DNA from: Pandoraea horticolens
GTDB taxonomy: Bacteria; Pseudomonadota; Gammaproteobacteria; Burkholderiales; Burkholderiaceae
Direction of reading: 5' to 3'
Assembly: GCF_902459555.1 (NCBI RefSeq)
Contig: NZ_CABPSM010000010.1
Coordinates: forward strand, 1 to 64,000
Length of the DNA: 64,000 nt
Below are positions 17,288 to 25,813 of this stretch, in pieces. Positions within the stretch are counted from its first letter, which is position 1. Every line of letters begins with the position of its first letter. Position numbers and translations under genes: made by a program. The notes beneath the pieces are model-generated. The model saw nothing but the letters and a program-made list of their open reading frames with translations, was not told the DNA's origin and did not search any database.

Positions 17288-18988
17288 ATGCATCGCTTCC
17301 GATTCAAAAACATCTGGCTGCTATCTCATCGCGAGAAGAAAGCTCGACACATAGGGTTCCATCCGAACAAGAACTTGCTGGTGGGGAGAAATCACACGGG
17401 CAAAACGACGGTGATTCGGAGCCTGTTTGAGACGCTCGGCGCGAAGCCGCAGGGCAAGCTTGAGCAATGGGACGAGAACGCTACTTCTTTGCTTGAATTT
17501 TCAGTGGATGACAAGAGCTACTTCGCTCTTCATCAGGATGGACGACGCGCGCTTTTTGACACGAACTTCAACCTCATTGTCTCGACATCAAAATTCGGCG
17601 ATTGGTCCAAGCACTTCTGCGAGATAACCGACTTCAACCTGGTGTTCTCAGATAAGAAGCAGGCGGAGGTGGTCCTGGCCGACCCCGCGTGCTTCTTCGT
17701 GCCGTTCTACGTAAACCAAGATGGTAGTTGGCAATCCGACTGGAATACGTTTGGCGGCATGAAGCGCTTCAGCGCGCCGTTCAAGCCAATCCTTGAATAC
17801 TTCACTGGCGTATGCCCGCCGGGTTACTACACAGCAAGCGCAGAGAAGTCTCAACACTCCAAGGTTCTTGAAGAGAACCGACGCGAGTACCGCCTGCTCG
17901 AGCGTGCTATCGAGCGCTTCAGCAAAACCATCCCGCTATCAGGCCCAAAGGTCAACGCTGACAATTTTTCCTTAGAGATTGAGCAACTCACGAAGGAAGT
18001 CAATCAGCTCAACGTCCGACAGGAAGCACTGCGTAATGTGGCCGTTCGGGAGCAAGAACTTCTGAAGAATCTGGACCATCAGATTCAGCTCGCCGAAACC
18101 GCTCTTGTCGCATACGACAGCGACGCAAAGTACCTTTTCAAAAAAGATGCAGCACCACTGGTCTGCCCGACTTGTCATGCGGAACACGAGAAGCCATTCC
18201 TTGACCTATTGGAGTTCGCGGAAGACGCTCGCGTTCTACGCGAGCTCGCTGCACGACTGCGTGAGGATGCCGCCGAGGTTCGCAAGCGGACGCAGAAGGC
18301 ATTCTTGGAGCTAAGCTCACTCAATGAGAACTACCTGCGTATCTCCCGTTTGTTGGACACACGAAAAGGCGCGTTGAAGTTCCAAGACGTCGTAGGTAGC
18401 CTTGGCGCAGAGTCGGCGTTCGCGGCCTTCGAGGAGGAGCGAAAACATATTCAAAATGCCATTGATGCTGTGGTTCTCACCGTAGATGCGCTCGAGACGA
18501 AGATGAACGAGCTGCGCTCTCCCAAGCGCACGAAGGCCATCTTGACCGATTTTCGTGAACACTACGCAGCCAGTCGCATTGCATTACAGCTCCAATCCGT
18601 TTCGACCAAAACTATGCAGTTGGCATCCCGCCCCTCGCTCTCGGGCAGTGGCGGACCGCGATCAATTCTCGCCTATTACGCGTCCATCTGGCGGACCGTT
18701 CAAAGCGAGATGGGCACATACGACATCCCTGTCGTCATAGACTCGCCCAACCAACAGGCCCAAGACGACTTCAACCTGCCTGCGGTGCTCAAATTCATTG
18801 CCAACGACTTACCCGCAGGCATGCAACTCATCGTCGGACTGGAAACACCTACCGACTTCATCTTCGATCATCAGGTCACGCTAACGGAGAAGTACGCGAT
18901 GTTAAATGAGGAGGATTGGGAGCCCACAGAGCAATTGATGGAGCCATTGCTGAGAAAGATGTACCTGACAACCCTGTCACAGGGGTAA
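17288..18988 (+). CDS. SMC/Rad50-like ABC ATPase
   Basis: 566 residues. Walker A is NLLVGRNHTGKTTVIRSLFE (about residues 29-48). A coiled coil spans roughly 195-430 and is interrupted by a zinc-hook-like CPTCHAEH near residue 295. An ABC-type signature, RPSLSGSGGPRSILAYY, is followed by Walker B IPVVIDSPNQQAQDD. The residue after the Walker B Asp is Ser instead of the catalytic Glu, as in several RecF-like defence ATPases. Such proteins sense or clamp DNA. The position between a nuclease gene and a SIR2-HerA pair suggests it partners the nuclease. Confidence 0.75.
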   Translation: MHRFRFKNIWLLSHREKKARHIGFHPNKNLLVGRNHTGKTTVIRSLFETLGAKPQGKLEQWDENATSLLEFSVDDKSYFALHQDGRRALFDTNFNLIVSTSKFGDWSKHFCEITDFNLVFSDKKQAEVVLADPACFFVPFYVNQDGSWQSDWNTFGGMKRFSAPFKPILEYFTGVCPPGYYTASAEKSQHSKVLEENRREYRLLERAIERFSKTIPLSGPKVNADNFSLEIEQLTKEVNQLNVRQEALRNVAVREQELLKNLDHQIQLAETALVAYDSDAKYLFKKDAAPLVCPTCHAEHEKPFLDLLEFAEDARVLRELAARLREDAAEVRKRTQKAFLELSSLNENYLRISRLLDTRKGALKFQDVVGSLGAESAFAAFEEERKHIQNAIDAVVLTVDALETKMNELRSPKRTKAILTDFREHYAASRIALQLQSVSTKTMQLASRPSLSGSGGPRSILAYYASIWRTVQSEMGTYDIPVVIDSPNQQAQDDFNLPAVLKFIANDLPAGMQLIVGLETPTDFIFDHQVTLTEKYAMLNEEDWEPTEQLMEPLLRKMYLTTLSQG

Positions 18989-19065
18989 GAAATGTCTGTA
19001 TTGCTGTAATCGAATTGAAAGATCTGCACTACTCTGTCACGGTATTTCCTAATTTGATAGCCACT

Positions 19066-20157
19066 ATGTCAACAAGTCCACCGGAGGGCACGCTTCCAGA
19101 TGAATTGTTCGTCGAAGTTCAGAAAATCTTTCGTGCGACGCCGGCTCTGTTGATTGGGTCTGGTTTTTCGTGCGGCTATGGGCTCCCCGGCATGTGGGAC
19201 TTGGGCGTACATTTATTAGCCAATGTTGAGGCTGCGCTAACAACAGATGAGGCGAAGGCGCTGTGGCGGGGTGCGTCTAATGCCGTTAAGGCCAACCTTG
19301 AGGCTGGGTTAAACACCATTCCACAGGGAGCGGCTGGTAGAGAGGAACTTGTTCGTGCCATTCGCTACGAGACAGCGAAGCTAATTCTCTCGGCGACGTC
19401 AGTGGCAGAGAAAACCATCCTCGACCAAGGCCTTGCGGCCGGCCACGCTCCCGCGCGTTTACTTCGACTTCTCTTCAATGGGGCCGCGCAAAACGCAGAG
19501 AGCATCCCGGTCATCACAACGAACTACGATACGCTATTGGAGCTGTTCTGCGATCTGGCCGATCTGCCAATTGATACGGGGTTCACCGGCTTTCGTCGCC
19601 GCAAGCCACGAACGGCGCCAATATTTCAGACGCAATACAGTCGCGTGTGGGCAGCAGAAAAGAAGGGGGGCTTTCAAGCGGATCATCGACCCTTCAGGAC
19701 TGTTCGCCTTCACAAGCCGCATGGCTCGATCAGTTGGCTGGCGACGCCTACTGGGCCGGTGGAAGCTCTGAATGACAATTCGAATGCGGCTCGGGCCATT
19801 GTGGTGCCGGGCCCATCCAAGTATCAAGACGCGCTGGTGAATACCTTGTTCGACGCTATGCGAACGGAGATGAATGGCGTGCTCGGAGGTGCCTCGGCGC
19901 TCCTGTGTCTCGGATTCGGATTTAACGATGACCACCTCCAAGGCGTAATAAGGGCCCGGCTGGACGCTCACATGCCAATGATCTTGTTGACCCGAGATCC
20001 AACCGAAAGCATTAATGGGCTTCTCCGCGCATACCCACATGCTATTGCAGTTTTCAAGGAGGATGTGGGGGCAAAGTGCTTTTGGAACGGGCGGGTGTAC
20101 AGGTCCGAAGAACCTCTGTGGCAGTTGGATGACTTCCTGAAAAAATTCTTGGAGTAA
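19066..20157 (+). CDS. SIR2-domain protein, NADase-type defence effector
   Basis: 363 residues from ATG 19066; the frame is open further upstream but that part overlaps the ATPase gene end. SIR2 hallmarks: ALLIGSGFSCGYGLPG (GxGxS nucleotide loop), VITTNYDTLLE, RLHKPHGSISW (catalytic His) and LLCLGFGFNDDHLQG. In bacterial defence, SIR2 domains hydrolyse NAD+ and stop phage growth by depleting it; SIR2-HerA is a described two-gene system in which the HerA ATPase assembles with SIR2. The next gene, 9 bases on, is HerA-type. No strong ribosome binding site is visible; a separate weak promoter in the 77-base gap cannot be excluded. Confidence 0.85.
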   Translation: MSTSPPEGTLPDELFVEVQKIFRATPALLIGSGFSCGYGLPGMWDLGVHLLANVEAALTTDEAKALWRGASNAVKANLEAGLNTIPQGAAGREELVRAIRYETAKLILSATSVAEKTILDQGLAAGHAPARLLRLLFNGAAQNAESIPVITTNYDTLLELFCDLADLPIDTGFTGFRRRKPRTAPIFQTQYSRVWAAEKKGGFQADHRPFRTVRLHKPHGSISWLATPTGPVEALNDNSNAARAIVVPGPSKYQDALVNTLFDAMRTEMNGVLGGASALLCLGFGFNDDHLQGVIRARLDAHMPMILLTRDPTESINGLLRAYPHAIAVFKEDVGAKCFWNGRVYRSEEPLWQLDDFLKKFLE

Positions 20158-20166
20158 GGGCACGCA

Positions 20167-21951
20167 ATGACAATCTTTACATTCAATGAACAACAGTCGA
20201 TTGGTGAAGTTCGCAGTGTTGAAACGTCACGTATCACTATTCGAGTCACCGATGGTCAACGCTTGCAAAAGGCGCGCGTCGGGCGGCTGGTAGCCATTCA
20301 GGCAACCGGTGACGAGTGGTTGATTGGCATTGTGGAGCGTGTCTGGCGACACCCGGTTGAATTGCCGACCTTGGAAGAGGGCGAGGTTGCTGCGGGCGCC
20401 GCTGTCATTGAACAGGAAGAGAATGGAGTTGCTATCAGCTTGGTGGGTACCTACCGTGCTCGTGACGGACAACGACACAACACCTTCAGTCGCGCCGTCT
20501 TTGCGCTTCCTGAGATCAATCGACCCGTTTACCCAATTGAAGAGAAGTCCCTTGAGGACTTCATGGGCATCTTGAGTGCTTCATCCAAAGCGGATGCAGC
20601 GACCCCCCTCAAGGTGGGCACCTACACTCTAGACGGCAAGGCCAGCGCCTACATCGACGGAGACAAGCTCTTCCAGCGCCACGCGGCGCTGCTCGGCAGC
20701 ACTGGCTCAGGAAAGTCCTTTGCCGTCGCCTCGATCTTGGAGCAGACCGCACAACTGCCTCATGCTAACGTTGTTGTGCTCGATCTGCATGGCGAGTATT
20801 CGAGCATGACGTTCGCCTCGCACTATCGGATTGCAGGGATCGGGGACATCAAGGCGAAGAAGGACGGTGCGATCTTTCTTCCCTTCTGGTTGCTGACTTA
20901 TGACGAGATGCAGTCTGTTTTCGTGGATCGCTCAGGTAACAATGCGCCAAATCAAGCAATTGCTTTGATGGACTCTGTCATCGAGTTGAAACGCTCGGCA
21001 ATTGATGCGCTTGGAAAGCCTCAGCTTCTTGAGGGTTTCACGGTTGATACCCCTGTGCCCTACCGACTTGCCGAACTTGTTAGTTCCTTGGATTTCAAGA
21101 ATGACGAGGCTATCGACACAGGTGAGACGTATGCATCTGGGCCGCGTAAAGGCCAGTCGAAAACCGAGAAAGGCCCGATGAATGGGCAGTTGTCGCGCTT
21201 CCTCGTTCGTCTGAAAACCAAGATGAACGACCGACGCTATGCGTTTATGTACCAGGCACCTGTGGAGTACGAAACCTACGAAGCACTACACGACCTCGCG
21301 AAAAAACTGCTAGGCACGGGCAGTGTCAAGGACGGCGTTAATCCTGGTATCAAGATCATCGACTTCTCCGAGGTTCCATCAGACATCCTTCCGGTTGTCG
21401 TGGGGCTGGTCGGTCGTCTGATTTACCAAATCCAATTTTGGAGTAGCCCTGGCGAAGACGGTGACGCAAGGCATCCGATTGTCATCGTCTGCGACGAAGC
21501 ACATCTGTACCTACCCAGCGGGGCCGCATCGACAGGTCCGCTGGAGAAGCGTGCATTGGAAAACTACGAGCGCATCGCCAAAGAAGGCCGAAAGTATGGT
21601 GTGGGCCTGATGGTGGTCAGCCAGCGCCCTTCGGACGTCAGCACAACCATTCTCAGCCAGTGCAGCAACATCATTAGCTTGCGATTGGCGAACAAGACCG
21701 ATCAGGCGGTTGTCAAGCAGTTGCTGCCGGAGAGCCTGGAAGGACTCATGGAGGTGTTACCAACCCTTGATGTGGGAGAAGCTGTGGTGGTCGGCGACGC
21801 GACCCTGCTGCCAACTCGCATCAAAATGGCCATGCCAAAACACAAGCCACGCAGCGCAACGATTCCCTTCTGGACTCGCTGGGCGACGCCCAAGGCGGAC
21901 GTAGATTTGGTTGCCGCCGTCGAAAACATGCGTCGGCAGTCTCGCACATAA
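20167..21951 (+). CDS. HerA-type hexameric ATPase/helicase
   Basis: 594 residues. An N-terminal HAS-barrel (SIGEVRSVETSRITIRVTDG) is followed by the FtsK/HerA motor: Walker A AALLGSTGSGKSFAVASILE (about residue 175), LDLHGEYSSM, Walker B IVIVCDEAHLYLPSGAA (about residue 440), and VSQRPSDVSTTILSQCSNII with the arginine-finger region RLANKTD. The length and motif order match HerA/YjgR-like ATPases from SIR2-HerA and DUF4297-HerA defence. It is preceded by TAAGGGCACGCA, an acceptable ribosome binding site, and is tightly linked to the SIR2 gene. It is the last gene of the operon and the last before the island end. Confidence 0.9.
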   Translation: MTIFTFNEQQSIGEVRSVETSRITIRVTDGQRLQKARVGRLVAIQATGDEWLIGIVERVWRHPVELPTLEEGEVAAGAAVIEQEENGVAISLVGTYRARDGQRHNTFSRAVFALPEINRPVYPIEEKSLEDFMGILSASSKADAATPLKVGTYTLDGKASAYIDGDKLFQRHAALLGSTGSGKSFAVASILEQTAQLPHANVVVLDLHGEYSSMTFASHYRIAGIGDIKAKKDGAIFLPFWLLTYDEMQSVFVDRSGNNAPNQAIALMDSVIELKRSAIDALGKPQLLEGFTVDTPVPYRLAELVSSLDFKNDEAIDTGETYASGPRKGQSKTEKGPMNGQLSRFLVRLKTKMNDRRYAFMYQAPVEYETYEALHDLAKKLLGTGSVKDGVNPGIKIIDFSEVPSDILPVVVGLVGRLIYQIQFWSSPGEDGDARHPIVIVCDEAHLYLPSGAASTGPLEKRALENYERIAKEGRKYGVGLMVVSQRPSDVSTTILSQCSNIISLRLANKTDQAVVKQLLPESLEGLMEVLPTLDVGEAVVVGDATLLPTRIKMAMPKHKPRSATIPFWTRWATPKADVDLVAAVENMRRQSRT

Positions 21952-22340
21952 GAAAAAGAGGGAAATTTGAACGGCGGCAGAAGGACACTTGGCACAAGAA
22001 GTTGCCTCGCGTGAAAACCATGGGAACGAGGGAGTAGCGGCGCCACACCGCCGTCCTTTTGAAAGCAACTTGGTTGCTCAGTCGGTGTGACTGCTATGTG
22101 GCAGAAACGGAATAGCGAGTAGATGGATTAGTGTGACCGTAACCGCAGCAAAGCTGCAGTCGGCGTCAGCTTCGTGGCGGGTAGCTTAGCCATTGATTGC
22201 ACCTCGGCAGGCTGATCAATGTCTTATTCAGGCCGCACGTCACACGGTGCAGTTTCCTGTTTTTGCGGAGCACCGCCAAAATAATTGCGGAGCACCACTC
22301 AAAAAAGTCAGCAACCACTACCGTGAAAAACATAGAAAAC
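21952..22340. other. Island right margin, no gene seen
   Basis: About 390 bases between HerA and the att repeat. No coding frame with support, no clear terminator with a T run, and no RNA gene seen; the integrase arm sites would be expected near here. Confidence 0.4.
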
Positions 22341-22398
22341 TGGCGGAGGCGGTGAGATTCGAACTCACGGAAGGGTTACCCCTTCGCTGGTTTTCAAG
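22341..22398. repeat. Attachment-site direct repeat, right copy (within tRNA-Ser)
   Basis: Identical over 58 bases to 9830-9887. It covers the 3' part of the intact tRNA-Ser gene from CCA through the long variable arm to the anticodon loop. The island side is to the left. Confidence 0.85.
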
Positions 22399-22430
22399 AC
22401 CAGTCCATTAAACCACTCTGGCACGCCTCC
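22341..22430 (-). tRNA. tRNA-Ser (anticodon UGA)
   Basis: Ninety bases including the encoded CCA. Reading leftward it begins GGAGGCGTGCCAGAGTGG, has the anticodon stem-loop CTGGT-CTTGAAA-ACCAG with anticodon TGA, a class II long variable arm (GCGAAGGGGTAACCCCTTC) and T arm GTGAGTTCGAATCTCAC, and ends CGCCTCC-G-CCA. All stems pair. Its 3' half doubles as the island attachment site, so the gene is intact despite the insertion. Confidence 0.95.
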
Positions 22431-22745
22431 GGGGCGTTGCGCACGACTGCGTGTCGTGGCATGGGATGCCGTCTGAGACGACGACTTGAGATGCGTGCGG
22501 TCCGGGAGAATCGGCATCGGTATTCCGGCGCAGACCAGTACCGCACGGCAGCCGGCATTATACCCGCTCATCCCGTCATGTGAAGCCCTCGTTGCGCCAA
22601 AATCGCCTCGCATCCCGCTCAAATCCTGGCGTTTCCCTCATCAACCCCTTGTTTTGTCTGCGTCCGGCATGCATCATGCTTCAAGACGTGCGGTGAACGC
22701 CCCCCGCGTTACCGTGCGAGGCCAGACATGACCCGGAGACACCGC
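22431..22745. other. tRNA upstream region and acs-like gene leader
   Basis: About 315 bases holding the tRNA-Ser promoter (to the right of 22430) and the leader of the acyl-CoA synthetase gene. No further gene or clear structure seen. Core-like base composition resumes here. Confidence 0.4.
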
Positions 22746-24470
22746 ATGGATGCCGACACCTCCCGCGATTCCGCCCAAGAGACGTCGAACGACGCCAGCG
22801 GCGAACGCGCGACCGACGCCCCGACTGCCACCGCCTTCTCCTGGCAGATCCCCACCCTCTACAACATCGGCGTCGATGTCTGCGACAAATGGGCCGACGG
22901 CTCCAACCGCCTCGCGCTTATTCACGAAAGTGCAGACGGCTCTCACGTGCGACTCACGTTTGACGTCCTCAAACGACTCTCGAACCAACTCGCCAACGAG
23001 TGGCGTGCCAATGGCGTCAAGGCTGGCGACCGTGTCGGCATTTTCCTGCCCCAATCGCCCGCCACACTCGTCGCTCACGTCGCCGCCTACAAACTCGGCG
23101 CCATCGCCGTTCCCCTGTTCACACTATTCGGCCCGGAAGCGCTCGCCTATCGCCTGCAAAACTCCGGCGCCACCGTGCTCGTCACTGACCTCGCCAGCAT
23201 CGGGAAGATCGACGACATTCGCGCCGAAATCCCACACCTGCGCCTCGTCTATGTCGTTCACGACGACCTCCCGGAAGCTCATCATCACGTCGCCGACGAT
23301 CAGGACTGGGGGGTCGCAGAAGACGGCCTGCTTGCTCTCTGGCCCGCCATCGCCTCGCGCGATACGCACTTCGAGCCCGTGCAGACCCGCGCCGACACCC
23401 CCGCGCTCATCATCTACACCTCAGGCACCACCGGCAAACCCAAGGGCGCGCTCCATGCGCATCGGGTACTGCTCGGCCATCTGCCGGGCGTGGAAACCTC
23501 GCACAACGGATTTCCTCAGGACGGCGATCTGATCTGGACGCCCGCGGACTGGGCCTGGATCGGTGGACTGCTCGACGTGCTGCTGCCCGCCCTGCATCAC
23601 GGTGTACCGGTGATCTCGCGACGCTTCGAGAAATTCGATCCCGTCGCCGCGTTCGATCTGATGGCGCGCCACGGGGTGCGCAACACCTTCCTCCCGCCGA
23701 CGGCGCTCAAGATGCTGCGCACCGTCCCGTCGCCACGTGAGCACTGGCCGCTGCAACTGCGTTCGGTCGCCAGCGGCGGCGAATCGCTCGGCCCCGAGCT
23801 GCTGACATGGGGACGCGAACATCTCGGCGTCGACATCAACGAGTTCTACGGGCAAACAGAGTGCAACATGGTCGTCTCGTCATGCGCCGCAGCGTTTCCA
23901 GCGCTGCCCGGCGCCATCGGGCGAGCCGTGCGCGGTCACGATGTCACCATCGTCGATGACGACGGCAACCCGCTTCCCGTATGCTCGGTCGGCAACATCG
24001 CCATCGCCCGGCCCAACCCGGTCATGTTCCTCGGCTATTGGCACAACCCCGACGCCACGATGGACAAGTATCGCGGTGACTACCTGCTGACGGGGGACTC
24101 GGGCTTTGTGGACGAACAGGGCTACGTCACGTTCACCGGCCGCTCGGATGATGTCATCACCAGTGCCGGTTATCGCATTGGTCCCGGCCCCATCGAAGAC
24201 TGCCTGATCCGACATCCGTCAGTGCAGTTCGCCGCCGTGATCGGAGAGCCCGACGCGCTTCGTACCGAAATCGTGAAGGCGTTTGTCGTGCTTCGCGAAG
24301 GATATGCGCCGTCCGGCGAACTGGCCAAGGAGATTCAGAACTTCGTGAAGACCCGCCTCGCGGCGCATGAATATCCGCGCAAAGTTGTCTTCCTGCCGGA
24401 ACTGCCGATGACGGTCACCGGCAAGATCATCCGCAAAGCGCTGCGTGAGATGGGCTCCGCGCTGGGGTGA
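22746..24470 (+). CDS. Acyl-CoA synthetase (AMP-forming, acetyl-CoA synthetase-like)
   Basis: 574 residues from ATG 22746, chosen for the CGGAG ten bases upstream; an in-frame ATG at 22728 is possible. Adenylate-forming motifs: LIIYTSGTTGKPKGALHAHR (P-loop), FYGQTECNMVV, YLLTGDSGFVDEQGYVTFTG, RSDDVITSAGYRIGPGPIED (hinge) and VTGKIIRKALREM with the catalytic, acetylatable Lys. The family activates short or medium acyl chains to acyl-CoA via acyl-AMP. The N terminus is longer and polar, without a mitochondrial- or Sec-type signal. The substrate cannot be read from sequence alone. It is transcribed toward hemW, with a GC hairpin (24515-24533) between. Confidence 0.88.
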   Translation: MDADTSRDSAQETSNDASGERATDAPTATAFSWQIPTLYNIGVDVCDKWADGSNRLALIHESADGSHVRLTFDVLKRLSNQLANEWRANGVKAGDRVGIFLPQSPATLVAHVAAYKLGAIAVPLFTLFGPEALAYRLQNSGATVLVTDLASIGKIDDIRAEIPHLRLVYVVHDDLPEAHHHVADDQDWGVAEDGLLALWPAIASRDTHFEPVQTRADTPALIIYTSGTTGKPKGALHAHRVLLGHLPGVETSHNGFPQDGDLIWTPADWAWIGGLLDVLLPALHHGVPVISRRFEKFDPVAAFDLMARHGVRNTFLPPTALKMLRTVPSPREHWPLQLRSVASGGESLGPELLTWGREHLGVDINEFYGQTECNMVVSSCAAAFPALPGAIGRAVRGHDVTIVDDDGNPLPVCSVGNIAIARPNPVMFLGYWHNPDATMDKYRGDYLLTGDSGFVDEQGYVTFTGRSDDVITSAGYRIGPGPIEDCLIRHPSVQFAAVIGEPDALRTEIVKAFVVLREGYAPSGELAKEIQNFVKTRLAAHEYPRKVVFLPELPMTVTGKIIRKALREMGSALG

Positions 24471-24587
24471 TCCCAACGTGCCGCAGCTCAAGTCAGCGAG
24501 TCTGGAGAGGGAGGTGCGCCGCGCGACGGCGCATGTCTCTTGGGCGCGCGTCGCCGCCAAGGGAGGGGCGAGTGCTATGTCGGACAG

Positions 24588-25808
24588 TTACTTTCCGTCA
24601 CGCGCCAGAAACATCGCCTGAAGATCGTTAAGGAACCGCTGACCCAGTTCGGTCGGGGCAATGCGTTGCGGGTCGTCAACGAGCAATCCCTTGTCGACAC
24701 CCGCCGCCAGCGCCTTGGCAATCTTCGCCATCGGCAAGCCAGTGCGGTCCGCAAAAAGCTCGGTCTTCACGCCATCGGTCAGCCGCAATGTGTTGAGCAT
24801 GAACTCGAACGGCAACTCGCGCACGTCGACCTCGTGCTCCTCCTGAACCGCACTGCCCGCCGCCGCCGCTTCCATGAACCGCTGCGGATGCTTGTGCCGG
24901 ATCTGTCGCAACACCCGGTGCGGGAACGAAATCTTGCTGTGCGCGCCCGCGCCAATGCCGAGATAGTCGCCGAATTCCCAGTAGTTCACGTTGTGCTTCG
25001 CGCGGCGATGCGGCTGGGCATACGCCGACACCTCGTAATGTCCATAACCCGCCGATGCCGTGCGTTCAGCAATCCAATCCTGCATGTCCGCCGCTGTGTC
25101 GTCGTCGGGCACCGTGGGCGGATACTTGTGGAACTGCGTGTTCGGTTCGAGCGTGAGGTGATACAGCGACAGATGCGGGGGCGCGAACGACAACGCCGTC
25201 TCCACATCCTGCTGGCATTGCGCCAACGTCTGGTTCGGCAACGCGAACATCAGATCGAGGTTGAAGTTCTCGAAGTTCGCCTGCGCGATCTCGATGGCAT
25301 GACGGGCCTCGTCGCCATCGTGAATGCGCCCAAGTGCCTTCAGATGCTCGCTGTTGAAGCTCTGAATGCCGACGGACAACCGATTGATGCCACTCGAACG
25401 GAAACTGCGGAACTTGTCGGCTTCGAAGGTGCCGGGGTTCGCTTCCATGGTGATTTCGGCGTCGGCGTCGAGCGGCAGCAGCGCGCGCAGATCCGACAGC
25501 AGACGGTCCAGACCCGCAGCCGACAGCAGGCTCGGCGTGCCACCACCAATGAAGACCGTGTGCACCGGGCGCCCCCACACCAGCGGCAACGCTTGCTCCA
25601 GATCCTGACGCAGCGCGTCGAGATAGGCTTGTTCCGGGAACGCTTGTGCACCGCCGTCACCACGCCACTCGTGCGAGTTGAAGTCGCAATACGGACACTT
25701 ACGTACACACCACGGGAAGTGCACGTACAGCGACATCGGCGGCAACGCCGGCAAGCCGATCTTGCCGGGCCGCAGGAAGTTCTGCACGGGAAGCACGGAC
25801 TCATTCAT
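24588..25808 (-). CDS. hemW: HemW, radical SAM haem chaperone
   Basis: 406 residues from ATG 25808; an in-frame start further upstream would overlap rdgB and lacks family similarity. The radical SAM cluster CVRKCPYC (C34, C38, C41) is followed by VFIGGGTPSLLS and EITMEANPGTFEADKF. The C-terminal HemW domain (RLTDGVKTELFADRTG) is present. Once called coproporphyrinogen III oxidase-like, HemW binds haem and is thought to insert it into respiratory enzymes; the CxxxCxxC cluster is followed by Asp-Phe, as in HemW rather than HemN. It is last in rph-rdgB-hemW, 5 bases after rdgB. Confidence 0.92.
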   Translation of the reverse strand: MNESVLPVQNFLRPGKIGLPALPPMSLYVHFPWCVRKCPYCDFNSHEWRGDGGAQAFPEQAYLDALRQDLEQALPLVWGRPVHTVFIGGGTPSLLSAAGLDRLLSDLRALLPLDADAEITMEANPGTFEADKFRSFRSSGINRLSVGIQSFNSEHLKALGRIHDGDEARHAIEIAQANFENFNLDLMFALPNQTLAQCQQDVETALSFAPPHLSLYHLTLEPNTQFHKYPPTVPDDDTAADMQDWIAERTASAGYGHYEVSAYAQPHRRAKHNVNYWEFGDYLGIGAGAHSKISFPHRVLRQIRHKHPQRFMEAAAAGSAVQEEHEVDVRELPFEFMLNTLRLTDGVKTELFADRTGLPMAKIAKALAAGVDKGLLVDDPQRIAPTELGQRFLNDLQAMFLARDGK

Positions 25809-25813
25809 ACCGC

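Larger units (their letters stand above)
9830..22398. mobile_element. Genomic island at tRNA-Ser(UGA), 12.5 kb
   Basis: Bounded by a perfect 58-bp direct repeat (9830-9887 and 22341-22398). The right copy is the 3' half of an intact tRNA-Ser gene; the left copy is a tRNA stub. Inside are a tyrosine recombinase with a DUF4224 partner, toxin-antitoxin and regulatory genes and a four-gene defence-like operon. tRNA 3' ends are classical targets of such integrases, and reconstituting the tRNA on insertion is the standard outcome. The region beyond the left repeat is also accessory, so this island may sit beside the wreck of an earlier one in the same site. Conjugation genes are absent; movement would need excision plus help from another element. 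Confidence 0.85.

Noticed and set aside
18916-19065. Upstream extension of the SIR2 gene
   Set aside because: The extra 50 residues overlap the ATPase gene and show no SIR2 similarity; ATG 19066 fits the fold.
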